Below are positions 1 to 6,491 of a stretch of DNA of 10,888 nt, one piece after another. The notes under the pieces were generated by a model. It did not search any database. It was not told the origin of the DNA and saw only the letters and a program-made list of their open reading frames with translations. Both the position numbers and the translations under genes were made by a program. Each line of letters begins with the position of its first letter. Positions within the stretch are counted from its first letter, which is position 1. Location: contig WJKY01000040.1 of NCBI GenBank assembly GCA_014728835.1, forward strand, positions 1-10,888. The letters run 5' to 3'. The stretch is from Candidatus Woesearchaeota archaeon (lineage in GTDB: Archaea; Nanobdellota; Nanobdellia; UBA10117; WJKY01).

Positions 1-1
1 C

Positions 2-313
2 GTTAGACCTGCGCCAAAAGAAATTCGTCGCATTAAGAAAAAAATAAAAAAACCAAAGAAAAAACCTAAATTAAAAATTAAGAAAAGAAAATTAAAGAAA
101 AAAGATTTGAGAGCTTACGAAAGAAAACTCAAACAAATTAAAAAATCTGTTTACGAAGAAGTTCGTAAAAACGGTGCTGTAGCTAAAAAATTTAAACCTA
201 AAGTCAAAAAACTGAAAATTAGAAAAAAAACTAGCAAAGGTAAAAAGAAACTCTTTAAAGAACTTTCGAAACTAGAAAAAGATATGAAGAAAATAGAAAA
301 GGACATTGAATAA
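2..313 (+). CDS. C-terminal part of a lysine-rich basic protein (partial)
   Basis: The reading frame is open from base 2 to a TAA at 311-313, so the real start lies outside the window; the TTG at 107 is only an internal alternative start. The visible 103 residues are extremely rich in lysine and arginine, with runs of three or four lysines, and end in a charged stretch with spaced Leu and Ile residues that may form a helix or coiled coil. I do not recognise a family. Such a tail could bind RNA or ribosomes, but that is a guess. Its stop codon overlaps the next ATG by one base (TAATG), so it is probably co-transcribed and translationally coupled with the deoxyhypusine synthase gene. Low-complexity composition makes homology calls unreliable. 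Confidence 0.6.
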   Translation, partial: VRPAPKEIRRIKKKIKKPKKKPKLKIKKRKLKKKDLRAYERKLKQIKKSVYEEVRKNGAVAKKFKPKVKKLKIRKKTSKGKKKLFKELSKLEKDMKKIEKDIE

Positions 314-1305
314 TGAAAGAAGTAAAAGATATTTCTCCAGATAAACTTACAGCAAATGAATTAGTAAAACAATTATATGAAAGTGGTGGCTTTGTGGCAA
401 AAAAATTAGCTACAGGTGTTAATATTCTTGAAAAGATGACTAAAGATGAAAAATGTATTAAGTTTCTTTCTTTTCCTGCGTGTATAATTTCTACTGGTAC
501 GCGTGGCGTCATTAAAGATTTAGTTAAGAACAAATCAGTTGATGTGTTAATAACTACTTGTGGTACTTTAGATCATGATTTAGCGCGAATTTGGAAACCT
601 TATTGGCATGGCGCATTTGAAGCTGATGATAAAGAACTGCATAAAAAAGGTATTTACAGACTTGGAAATATATTCATACCAAAAGAATCATATGGTGAAA
701 TTTTAGAAAATAAAATTCAACCAGTGCTGAAAAATATGTATGAGAATAAAAAAGAATTATCTGGAAAAGAATTTATTTGGGAGCTTGGAAAAGCATTAGA
801 AAATGAAGAAAACAAAGAAAGTTCAATTATTTATTGGGCGTGGAAAAATAAAATCCCTGTTTTTGTGCCTGGAATCACTGATGGTGCTGTTGGTTCTCAA
901 CTTTGGTTATTCAGACAAAAACATTCTGATTTTAAAATAGATTTGCTTGCTGATGAAAATGATTTGTCAAATATTGTTTTTGACGCCCAAATAAAGCAAA
1001 GTTCCACTGGGCCCAGAAAAACTAATGGTTTTTCTCGGGCTAAAAAACTAGGGGCTTTGATGCTTGGTGGTGGAATTTCAAAACATCATACTATCTGGTG
1101 GGCGCAATTTGGTCACGGACTTGATTATGCTGTTTACATTACAACTGCAGTTGAATGGGACGGGAGTCTTAGCGGAGCTGAAACAAAGGAAGCTATTAGC
1201 TGGGGAAAGATTAAAGAACAAGGAATGCATATAACTATTAACGGAGATATAACAATCTTGTTGCCGCTGATGATATCTGCGCTCAAAGAAAGATTAGGAG
1301 GGTAA
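313..1305 (+). CDS. dys: Deoxyhypusine synthase
   Basis: This enzyme transfers the aminobutyl group of spermidine to one lysine of initiation factor aIF5A in an NAD-dependent reaction, the first step of hypusine formation in the cytoplasm. The 330 residues match the family's usual length. The family core is clear: an ITDG motif (188-191), GGGISKHH (252-259), a DYAVYITTA block (271-279), DGSLSGA (283-289) and EAISWGKI (293-300). By alignment from memory to the human enzyme, K299 of SWGK is the catalytic lysine, with E293, W297 and H258 also matching active-site positions. An aspartate of the human DGSDSG motif is Leu286 here; I believe this is common in archaeal members but cannot confirm it. 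The ATG is fixed by the TAATG overlap with the upstream gene, and an AGGAGG near the 3' end serves the next gene. Confidence 0.96.
   Translation: MKEVKDISPDKLTANELVKQLYESGGFVAKKLATGVNILEKMTKDEKCIKFLSFPACIISTGTRGVIKDLVKNKSVDVLITTCGTLDHDLARIWKPYWHGAFEADDKELHKKGIYRLGNIFIPKESYGEILENKIQPVLKNMYENKKELSGKEFIWELGKALENEENKESSIIYWAWKNKIPVFVPGITDGAVGSQLWLFRQKHSDFKIDLLADENDLSNIVFDAQIKQSSTGPRKTNGFSRAKKLGALMLGGGISKHHTIWWAQFGHGLDYAVYITTAVEWDGSLSGAETKEAISWGKIKEQGMHITINGDITILLPLMISALKERLGG
1296..1301 (+). promoter_or_regulatory. Shine-Dalgarno site for the zinc-ribbon gene
   Basis: A perfect AGGAGG lies inside the last codons of dys, five bases before the GTG at 1307. It is the strongest ribosome binding site in the window and decides the start of the 49-residue gene. 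Confidence 0.8.
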
Positions 1306-1306
1306 A

Positions 1307-1456
1307 GTGTCTGAAGAAAGTCAGGAATTAAAATGTCCAAAATGCGGTAGTGCTGCTTTAAGTGTGTCTACAACTACTATGCCTCACACTACCAAAAAAT
1401 ATAAACGAATCAAATGTTTAAACTGTGGTGTTCAATTTGATAAATTAGATGAATAA
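1307..1456 (+). CDS. Small zinc-ribbon protein (49 aa)
   Basis: This short gene starts with GTG one base after the dys stop. A strong Shine-Dalgarno AGGAGG at 1296-1301, five bases before the GTG, fixes the start. The 49-residue product has two CxxC pairs (C10/C13 and C37/C40) separated by a Ser/Thr-rich then basic stretch, the pattern of a single zinc ribbon. It ends in an acidic tail. Similar small archaeal zinc ribbons often bind RNA, DNA or a transcription partner, but nothing here says which. Its stop lies within the beginning of pth2, so it is the middle gene of a dys-zinc ribbon-pth2 operon. The exact family is unknown to me. Confidence 0.8.
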   Translation: MSEESQELKCPKCGSAALSVSTTTMPHTTKKYKRIKCLNCGVQFDKLDE

Positions 1457-1457
1457 A

Positions 1458-1820
1458 ATGTATAAACAAGCTATTGTAATTCGGACTGATTTAAACATGT
1501 CGCGGGGAAAGTTATGCTCGCAATCAGCGCATGCTAGTCTTGAGGCTGCTTTGAAAACTCAGAAAACAGATAAAATCTTTAAAACAAAAAATCTAAATGC
1601 GTGGCGCAAAGAAGGTGCAAAAAAAATTGTTTTAAAAGTCATGTCCGAATCTGCACTAATTAAAATCAGAGATAAAGCTGTTCGTGCAGGCTTAAAATCT
1701 GCACTAATTAAAGATGCTGGTTTTACAGAACTGCCAGCAGGAACAATTACCGCAATTGCTATTGGACCTGATAAAGAAAAAGAAATTGATAAAATAACTA
1801 GTAATTTATCTACGTTATGA
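1458..1820 (+). CDS. pth2: Peptidyl-tRNA hydrolase, Pth2 type
   Basis: Pth2 cleaves the ester bond of peptidyl-tRNAs dropped from ribosomes and so recycles tRNA; this is the archaeal/eukaryotic enzyme, unrelated to bacterial Pth. The product has the usual length of about 120 residues and the family landmarks: YKQAIVIRTDL at the N-terminus, MSRGKLCSQSAHASLEA, a GAKKIVLKV strand, and the C-terminal DAGFTELPAGTITAIAIGP block. Two ATGs are possible. The one at 1458 (120 aa) begins M-Y-K-Q as in relatives and sits one base after the upstream stop; the one at 1449 adds three residues and overlaps that stop by 8 bases. Neither has a clear Shine-Dalgarno site. The gene closes the dys operon and ends exactly where the convergent Dph6-like gene ends. 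Confidence 0.95.
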   Translation: MYKQAIVIRTDLNMSRGKLCSQSAHASLEAALKTQKTDKIFKTKNLNAWRKEGAKKIVLKVMSESALIKIRDKAVRAGLKSALIKDAGFTELPAGTITAIAIGPDKEKEIDKITSNLSTL

Positions 1821-2504
1821 TTATTTTTTCACTAATTTTGCTTTTTTGATAACATATTGCCCGTGGTCGCCCTTCCAAATTTTTTCAGCTTCTTGGATTT
1901 CTATTTTTTTCTTAAAAACAGGACCATCTAAAACTATTGTTTCAAATTCTCCACCTTCCCCTGAAAGATGAATTCCATATCTTTGATGCATTAATTTTAA
2001 TTTTTCAAGAGTTTCTGTATTTAATTCTCTGCCAAGCCAGGACTCATCAAAACCATGTGCAGAAACAGATGTAATAATTACTTTAAAACCAGCTTTAATA
2101 AGTTCTGTAAGATATATTTCAGGGTCTAAATGCCAAAGCAAAGCTAAGCTTCGTAGCCCCAAATCACTGCATATTGCTTCGATTCTAAATCTTTGATATT
2201 GTGATGCTACTGCACCTGAAACTACGCCTTCTATTTTGTAATCTCGCATTGCTTTTTTTAGTGCTAATTCAAGGTCTTTTAGTTCTTTTTCTTTTATTCC
2301 TTTTGTTTTTCTAAATATAATAGGGATTCCAATAGCTTTTGCTTGTAATTTAACCATATCTATATTGGGAATGTGAAACATGTAAGAATATGGATTTTCT
2401 GATTTTATTGCTACTAAAACAGCAATATCTCTACCTTGTTCTATTGCTCTATGGAGCGCAAAAACGCTGTCTTTGCCACCGCTGAATAAAACTGCAACTT
2501 TCAT
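1821..2504 (-). CDS. dph6: Diphthine-ammonia ligase (Dph6-like ATP pyrophosphatase)
   Basis: The product is probably the ATP-dependent enzyme that amidates diphthine to diphthamide on the conserved histidine of elongation factor 2. It has an N-terminal PP-loop SGGKDS (residues 8-13), the ATP-binding signature of the adenine nucleotide alpha-hydrolase fold, and the C-terminal GEGGEFET motif (182-189) followed by VLDGPVF, typical of the MJ0570/Dph6 family. Its 227 residues match the archaeal single-domain form. The ATG at 2504 is chosen because the PP-loop follows at the usual distance and a GAGGGTG ribosome-site-like element lies five bases upstream; a longer TTG start at 2540 would add 12 residues unlike the family. 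A TATA-like element at 2547-2554 is correctly placed. The assignment within the PP-loop family is firm; the exact substrate is inferred from family membership. Confidence 0.88.
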   Translation of the reverse strand: MKVAVLFSGGKDSVFALHRAIEQGRDIAVLVAIKSENPYSYMFHIPNIDMVKLQAKAIGIPIIFRKTKGIKEKELKDLELALKKAMRDYKIEGVVSGAVASQYQRFRIEAICSDLGLRSLALLWHLDPEIYLTELIKAGFKVIITSVSAHGFDESWLGRELNTETLEKLKLMHQRYGIHLSGEGGEFETIVLDGPVFKKKIEIQEAEKIWKGDHGQYVIKKAKLVKK

Positions 2505-2546
2505 AAAAACACCCTCTTTAGCGGGAAATTGTAGTCTCAATTAAAC

Positions 2547-2554
2547 AATATAAA
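2547..2554 (-). promoter_or_regulatory. TATA box for the Dph6-like gene
   Basis: TTTATATT on the minus strand is centred about 26 bases from a predicted transcription start near 2524. This would give a leader of about 20 bases that carries the GAGGGTG element. Confidence 0.5.
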
Positions 2555-2605
2555 CTTTTGGGAAAAACCGAATTCTTTTAAAATACTTATTTTGACTTTA
2601 AATTA

Positions 2606-2673
2606 GCAGAATCTTCGAATGCCCTAACAAAATCTAGGGACATAAGAACTGCTGTTAACTGGCGGAATCAGTT
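2606..2673 (+). other. Hairpin-bearing leader before tRNA-Gly
   Basis: The best TATA-like elements upstream of tRNA-Gly lie at 2576-2586 and 2597-2605, some 70-90 bases before the tRNA, so a leader is likely. It contains CCCTA (2622-2626) pairing with TAGGG (2635-2639), and AACTG (2657-2661) pairing with CAGTT (2669-2673), the latter directly abutting the tRNA 5' end. No reading frame or named RNA family was recognised. It may simply be removed by RNase P. Confidence 0.35.
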
Positions 2674-2782
2674 GCGTCGGTAGTCTAGTCTGGTAGGACT
2701 CTGGCCTTCCATATCGTGAAAAGAAATTTTCGCGGAATTCTGGAGAAAGCCAGCGACGTGGGTTCAAATCCCGCCCGACGCA
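2674..2782 (+). tRNA. tRNA-Gly(UCC) with one intron
   Basis: The acceptor stem is 2674-2680 with 2775-2781 (seven pairs) and discriminator A2782; CCA is not encoded. The D-stem is GTCT/GGAC around an AGTCTGGTA loop. The anticodon stem CTGGC (2701-2705) pairs with GCCAG (2749-2753), and the T-arm GTGGG-TTCAAAT-CCCGC spans 2758-2774. The loop reads CTTCCA up to position 37, giving anticodon TCC (2708-2710), then an intron, then A at position 38. Without the intron the molecule is 73 bases. It is convergent with the MFS transporter gene, three bases from its stop codon. Confidence 0.95.
2712..2747 (+). other. tRNA-Gly intron at 37/38
   Basis: These 36 bases interrupt the anticodon loop at the canonical archaeal site. 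A BHB junction can be drawn: outer helix CTGGC/GCCAG, central helix CTTC (2706-2709) with GGAG (2742-2745, one G-U pair), and three-base bulges at 2710-2712 and 2746-2748, both cut after the second base. Inside the intron, CGTGAAAA (2715-2722) pairs with TTTTCGCG (2727-2734) around a GAAA loop. The inner helix next to the bulge is poor, so the motif is relaxed. Confidence 0.85.
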
Positions 2783-2785
2783 TTT

Positions 2786-3931
2786 CTATAATCTTGCCAT
2801 TGCAAAGTATATGGCTGCGATAGCAGCAATTGCAAAAGCTATCTTAAATTTAAGCAAAAGCGGCACCAATATTAAGAAAAATAATGCTATAGTGCGACCT
2901 GAACAATAAGATAAATCTCTAAAACTCATAAATTCTGTTCTAGTACCTGGTTTTAAATTATCACAAAAGAATGTGAACATTGGTATTGCGATCCCTGTCC
3001 AACCCACACCTATGAAAAAAGACATGCCATATATTGCAAATGGGTTTGTAATAAAAATCAAACCAATAAAAACCAGTGATAGTATTATTGCGCTAGCTCT
3101 CATAATTGCTTTTTTGCCGAATTTATCAGTTGCCCTGCCCAATAAAATTGCGCAAATAGCTATTCCCAAACTCATCAGAGATACTGCTGCGCCAGTAATT
3201 GAAAAGTTCTGACTGAGTGTGAATATATAAATAGGAAACATTACAAATACAGGCACCATTACAAAACCTTGGACAAAGAAATCATCAAACCAATGTAAAT
3301 TTTTTTTGCTAAATATTTGTTTCCATTTGTATTTCATGTGGCTTTTATATTCGTAACTTAAAAAAAGTGGGGCAACAGAAACTAAAAGTAAAACTGCTGC
3401 AATTAAAAATAAAAGACTAAATCCAAATGAAGCTATCATAACTCCACCAATAAAAGGCGCTGTTACAGCTGCAACTTTTGGTAAAGCTGTAAATAAACCT
3501 GTTTCAGTTCCTCTGCGTCCTTTATTACTTGATTTGGTAAAATGTGAATTCATCGGAACCCAATATATAATTGCTCCTATGGCGCCGACAATTGCAATCG
3601 GATACAATGGTAAATTTATTTCTCCTATGCTACGCAAAAGTAAAAGATAAACAATAGTAAGGCCAGGACCTATTGCAATTGTATGTTTCAGGCCAGCTTT
3701 TGAAGATATAACTGATACAATTGGAGCAAAAATCGCCATTGTTAAATAAAAAATAGCTAAATAAAATAGGGCTTGATTAAGTTCATATCCAAGATTTAAT
3801 AAATACATTGGAATAAAAACCGAAACTAATGATAAAGAAAATGCTCTCATGATTGTTGCAGCATATATTTCTTTAAGTTCTTTTTTTATTTTAGTCAGTG
3901 ACAATTTATGCAATAATAAATTATAGGGCAT
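2786..3931 (-). CDS. Major facilitator superfamily transporter
   Basis: This is an integral membrane protein of 381 residues with about twelve hydrophobic segments in two halves, separated by a basic cytoplasmic linker (near YKSHMKYKWKQIFSKK). The second half has the MFS loop motif A variant GRATDKFGKK after the eighth segment, which supports the superfamily call; the first-half copy is degenerate. MFS proteins move small solutes or drugs by uniport, symport or antiport, and the substrate cannot be read from this sequence. The first ATG is accepted because a TTTAAA element lies about 26 bases upstream, implying a leaderless or nearly leaderless mRNA. The gene diverges from the PIG-L deacetylase, whose products could be functionally related, but that is only context. 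The 3' end nearly touches tRNA-Gly. Confidence 0.85.
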   Translation of the reverse strand: MPYNLLLHKLSLTKIKKELKEIYAATIMRAFSLSLVSVFIPMYLLNLGYELNQALFYLAIFYLTMAIFAPIVSVISSKAGLKHTIAIGPGLTIVYLLLLRSIGEINLPLYPIAIVGAIGAIIYWVPMNSHFTKSSNKGRRGTETGLFTALPKVAAVTAPFIGGVMIASFGFSLLFLIAAVLLLVSVAPLFLSYEYKSHMKYKWKQIFSKKNLHWFDDFFVQGFVMVPVFVMFPIYIFTLSQNFSITGAAVSLMSLGIAICAILLGRATDKFGKKAIMRASAIILSLVFIGLIFITNPFAIYGMSFFIGVGWTGIAIPMFTFFCDNLKPGTRTEFMSFRDLSYCSGRTIALFFLILVPLLLKFKIAFAIAAIAAIYFAMARL

Positions 3932-3954
3932 ATTTTTATGTAGGGGATAGTATT

Positions 3955-3960
3955 TTTAAA
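3955..3960. promoter_or_regulatory. Shared divergent TATA element
   Basis: A palindromic TTTAAA lies midway between the two divergent ATGs at 3931 (minus) and 3982 (plus), about 25-26 bases from each. One TATA could serve both directions and give leaderless transcripts. Confidence 0.5.
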
Positions 3961-3981
3961 GCCTTTTTACTAAAATTTATC

Positions 3982-4620
3982 ATGACAAAAATAATATTTG
4001 TGGCGCATGCTGATGATGGTGTGCTTGGATGCGGCGGAACAATTGCAAAACTTATCAGGCAAAAAGAAAAAGTAATTGTTGTTGTACTTTTTTCTGAAGA
4101 AAATAATCATACTCTGCTAGATACTTCTATTTTAAAAGAGCGGAAAACAAAAGAAGCAAAACGCGCATTTGGATTGCTTGGATGCAATAATATTATTTTT
4201 TTAGGTTTAAAAGAACTAAAAATAAAAAAGCAAATTAAAAACTCTAAAGTCATCAATAAAATTGAAAAAATTTTAGAGAAATATAAACCATATACTATTT
4301 TTACACATGCTCCTGATGATCCTCATCCTGCGCATAGAATAGTTACTGAATTAATTAAAAAAATGCTTATAAAATCAAAGCAAAAAATTGAAATATATAC
4401 ATTTACAATATCAACTCCGTTCAGGCTAATTAAACGAAACAGGCCTAAACTATATATTGACATTAGCAAAACTTACAAATTAAAAAATAAAGCATTGGAG
4501 ATGTTTAAGAGTCAAAGAAGTTTTATGCTTTATTATAAGAGTATAGTATGGCTGCGTAATTGGTTGGGCGGATTTAAAGCTGGCAGCAAATATGCTGAAG
4601 TTTTTACAAAAGATAAGTAG
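3982..4620 (+). CDS. PIG-L/LmbE family de-N-acetylase
   Basis: The family consists of zinc hydrolases that remove N-acetyl groups, usually from GlcNAc-containing lipids, glycosides or antibiotic intermediates. The product shows the N-terminal AHADDGVLGCGG motif (8-19), a variant of AHPDDEVLGCGG that keeps His9 and both aspartates, and the second metal-site motif HAPDDPHPAH (109-118), where the usual aspartate of HPDH is alanine. C-terminal QRS and GSKYAEVF blocks also fit. The 212 residues match the family. The ATG at 3982 is chosen because the motif follows directly and a TATA-like element is about 25 bases upstream; a longer frame to 3898 adds unrelated residues. Metal ligands look intact, so activity is plausible. 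The substrate is unknown; divergence from a transporter is the only hint. Confidence 0.9.
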   Translation: MTKIIFVAHADDGVLGCGGTIAKLIRQKEKVIVVVLFSEENNHTLLDTSILKERKTKEAKRAFGLLGCNNIIFLGLKELKIKKQIKNSKVINKIEKILEKYKPYTIFTHAPDDPHPAHRIVTELIKKMLIKSKQKIEIYTFTISTPFRLIKRNRPKLYIDISKTYKLKNKALEMFKSQRSFMLYYKSIVWLRNWLGGFKAGSKYAEVFTKDK

Positions 4621-4623
4621 TTT

Positions 4624-4629
4624 TTTAAA
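4624..4629 (+). promoter_or_regulatory. TATA box for tRNA-Arg
   Basis: TTTAAA within a T-rich stretch is centred about 25 bases before the first base of the tRNA at 4651, the normal spacing for an archaeal promoter with no leader. Confidence 0.5.
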
Positions 4630-4667
4630 TGAAATATGTGGTTTTTTATTGCTCCTGTAGCTCAGTC

Positions 4668-4752
4668 ACAGCTGAAAGGTCAGCTGGCACCCTGTGCACA
4701 TTCCTTTGAAATGTACAGCGGTTTTGCCGAACACGACCTTTGGTTGCTGAAT
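4668..4752 (+). other. tRNA-Arg D-loop intron (about 85 bases)
   Basis: Removing these bases restores a ten-base D-loop AGTCTGGATA. The junction folds as a BHB: central helix TCAG (4662-4665) with CTGA (4747-4750), bulges TCA and ATT each cut after the second base, and inner helix CAGC (4669-4672) with GTTG (4743-4746, one G-U). An outer helix is nearly absent. The interior holds small hairpins such as GCTGA/TCAGC (4671-4675, 4680-4684), which would compete with the inner helix. Confidence 0.8.
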
Positions 4753-4774
4753 TGGATAGAGCACTTCCCTCCTA

Positions 4775-4793
4775 GAACTAAAAAGTTAGAGAA
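4775..4793 (+). other. tRNA-Arg anticodon-loop intron at 37/38
   Basis: This 19-base intron has a compact BHB: inner helix AACT (4776-4779) with AGTT (4784-4787) around AAAA; bulges TAG and AAA; central helix CTCC (4769-4772) with AGAG (4788-4791), three pairs and one C-A mismatch. Cuts after the second base of each bulge give the loop CTCCTAA. Confidence 0.88.
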
Positions 4794-4815
4794 AGGAAGG
4801 AGTCGTGGGTTCAAA

Positions 4816-4857
4816 GGTCGGGCGCTTCCGACAGCTTATGAAGCGTTGACTTGAAAG
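4816..4857 (+). other. tRNA-Arg T-loop intron at 59/60
   Basis: These 42 bases split the T-loop TTCAAA|T. The central helix is TTCA (4810-4813) with TGAA (4852-4855), with bulges AAG (4814-4816) and AGT (4856-4858), each cut after the second base. GTC/GAC forms an imperfect inner helix, and CGCTTC (4823-4828) pairs with GAAGCG (4840-4845) inside the intron. Confidence 0.85.
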
Positions 4858-4871
4858 TCCCATCAGGAGCA

Positions 4872-6491
4872 CTATCTTGTAAAAGAAATATCTTTGCCAG
4901 ATACTAAAGCATCTAAAACTTGTCTGCCGAGTTTTGATTTTTTGTAGATTCTTGCTGTGCCTTTCCGGTTTACAGACAAAGTTTTGATTGGTTTATTATT
5001 TATTTGTAAATTAACTGATCTTACGCGGTCTTTAAAATAAAAATTAATGAATTTTTTTGTTTCTTTTATTCTATAGGGAATACTCATTTGTGTGCGCCCT
5101 CTTCTGCGTTTTTTAATTGGCACAACAACTGTGTGTTCGCCATAAGAATAAATTTCATATTCGAGTTGACCAGTTTCAAAATCATTAACTTCAACTATTG
5201 GTCTTGCTAAATCAGCTTCTGTCATTCCTGTTGGAACTTTTACTCTCATGCTAAGTTCCAGAACTTTATCAACTTCTCCTTTGTCAATAAAGACAACAGT
5301 GTCAATAATTTGTGGAATCATTCCAAGTTCAACTCTGCCAACAAATCTTTGCACAGCATCAATTGGATTTGTTGCATGAATTACACCAGCTAAACCAATA
5401 CCTGCGAGGCGTAAATCAGCGTAAAGCTTGAAATCATGTGTTGTTCGCATCTCATCAAACATCGTATAATCTGGACGCGTAAGCAAAAGAACATTGTGTA
5501 TGCTTTGCCGGGAGCCAAAATCTTTTGAGTATTGAGTAATTTTATCAGGCACTTGCAAGTCTCTTGGAGATTCAATTGTTTTGATTATTTTATCTTCTTT
5601 AGCATAAAATTTTGCCAGAGCAGCTGTAAAAGTTGTCTTACCAGAACCAGGCGCGCCTGATACTAAAATTCCTGTTGCACTGGTTTTTAATCTTTGTTTT
5701 AATTTATTAGAAAGATTATAATCTTTAAGTTCCAAAGTAGCTACTGGTCGCACAGCAGTAATTTCCCAACCATCTGAAAATGGTGGTTTGCAAATAACTA
5801 TTCTAAAATTTTTAAACTGAACAATATTTATTCCTGGACTAGAGATCTCAATAAAAGCGCCTTGTGTAAGTTTTGTTTTTTCAATTATGTCTGCAGCAAA
5901 AACTTTTACATCATGTGCGCTAAGTTTTGTTTTTCTAAGTAATTTAAACTGCCATTTACCTGGTTTTCCTTGTTTTGCAAGAGGTATTGAATCTTCTTTC
6001 AGATGCACAGACATTGTATTTGGAGTAAAAAATTTTTCAATGTCTAGAGCTTTAATTTTTTTTGCTGAAACAGGTAGTATAAGAATTGTTTTAATGCCCA
6101 TTGCTTCGGCAACTAAAGATTGTACGCGATCTGCAGTAATCAAAACTGCGCGTTTGTCATATGCTATACTACGAATCATATCATCAATTGCGCCCGCATG
6201 TGCGCGTTTAATATGCCATTCTTTTGGTCGTTCACCTTCATAATCTAAATGAATTTTCTTTTTCTTTGCAAGCTCTCTAAGCGATGTTATTTCTTCCAAA
6301 CCAATAAAACCTTCAGATTGATTTTGATTTGCTTGGTTTTCTAATTCTGCAAGAACTGCACGCGGAATAATGATTTTGCCTGCAATTTTTTTCTTTTTAA
6401 CTAAATCAGAAACTTTGCGTTCAATAACTATAGATGTATCTACTACATATGTTTTTCTTGATAATTTGGTGGCTTTTTTCTTTTTTTTCAT
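4872..6491 (-). CDS. PIN-domain/PilT-type ATPase (PINA-like)
   Basis: The 539-residue protein joins an N-terminal PIN nuclease domain to a PilT/VirB11-type ATPase. PIN acidic residues are visible as VVDTS (D18), LAEL (E49), AIDDM (D103/D104) and TADR (D121). A linker with a KH-like or beta-rich region leads to Walker A GAPGSGKT (279-286), the DYTMFDE Walker B region (341-347) and IHATNPIDA (371-379). A basic C-terminal region (about 460-539) may bind nucleic acid. Archaeal relatives include Sulfolobus PINA, described as a hexameric ATPase that promotes Holliday-junction migration; that role is by family analogy. The ATG at 6491 overlaps the upstream stop in an ATGA arrangement, so a TTG start at 6521 is not needed. 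It is the last gene of a three-gene operon. Confidence 0.9.
   Translation of the reverse strand: MKKKKKATKLSRKTYVVDTSIVIERKVSDLVKKKKIAGKIIIPRAVLAELENQANQNQSEGFIGLEEITSLRELAKKKKIHLDYEGERPKEWHIKRAHAGAIDDMIRSIAYDKRAVLITADRVQSLVAEAMGIKTILILPVSAKKIKALDIEKFFTPNTMSVHLKEDSIPLAKQGKPGKWQFKLLRKTKLSAHDVKVFAADIIEKTKLTQGAFIEISSPGINIVQFKNFRIVICKPPFSDGWEITAVRPVATLELKDYNLSNKLKQRLKTSATGILVSGAPGSGKTTFTAALAKFYAKEDKIIKTIESPRDLQVPDKITQYSKDFGSRQSIHNVLLLTRPDYTMFDEMRTTHDFKLYADLRLAGIGLAGVIHATNPIDAVQRFVGRVELGMIPQIIDTVVFIDKGEVDKVLELSMRVKVPTGMTEADLARPIVEVNDFETGQLEYEIYSYGEHTVVVPIKKRRRGRTQMSIPYRIKETKKFINFYFKDRVRSVNLQINNKPIKTLSVNRKGTARIYKKSKLGRQVLDALVSGKDISFTR

Larger units (their letters stand above)
4651..4871 (+). tRNA. 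tRNA-Arg(CCU) with three introns
   Basis: The 221-base gene yields a 75-base tRNA once three insertions are removed. The acceptor GCTCCTG (4651-4657) pairs perfectly with CAGGAGC (4864-4870), with discriminator A4871 and no encoded CCA. The D-stem is GCTC (4660-4663) with GAGC (4759-4762). The anticodon stem is CTTCC (4764-4768) with GGAAG (4795-4799), and the T-stem is GTGGG (4805-4809) with CCCAT (4859-4863). The anticodon CCT (4771-4773) reads AGG codons. Each of the D, anticodon and T loops is interrupted, and each break can be drawn as a BHB-type junction. The tRNA ends one base before the stop of the convergent PIN-PilT gene. Confidence 0.92.

Noticed and set aside
4636..4854. A 72-codon plus-strand frame with ATG start
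   Set aside because: It lies across the tRNA-Arg gene and its introns; the tRNA pairing explains the sequence and the translation resembles no protein.
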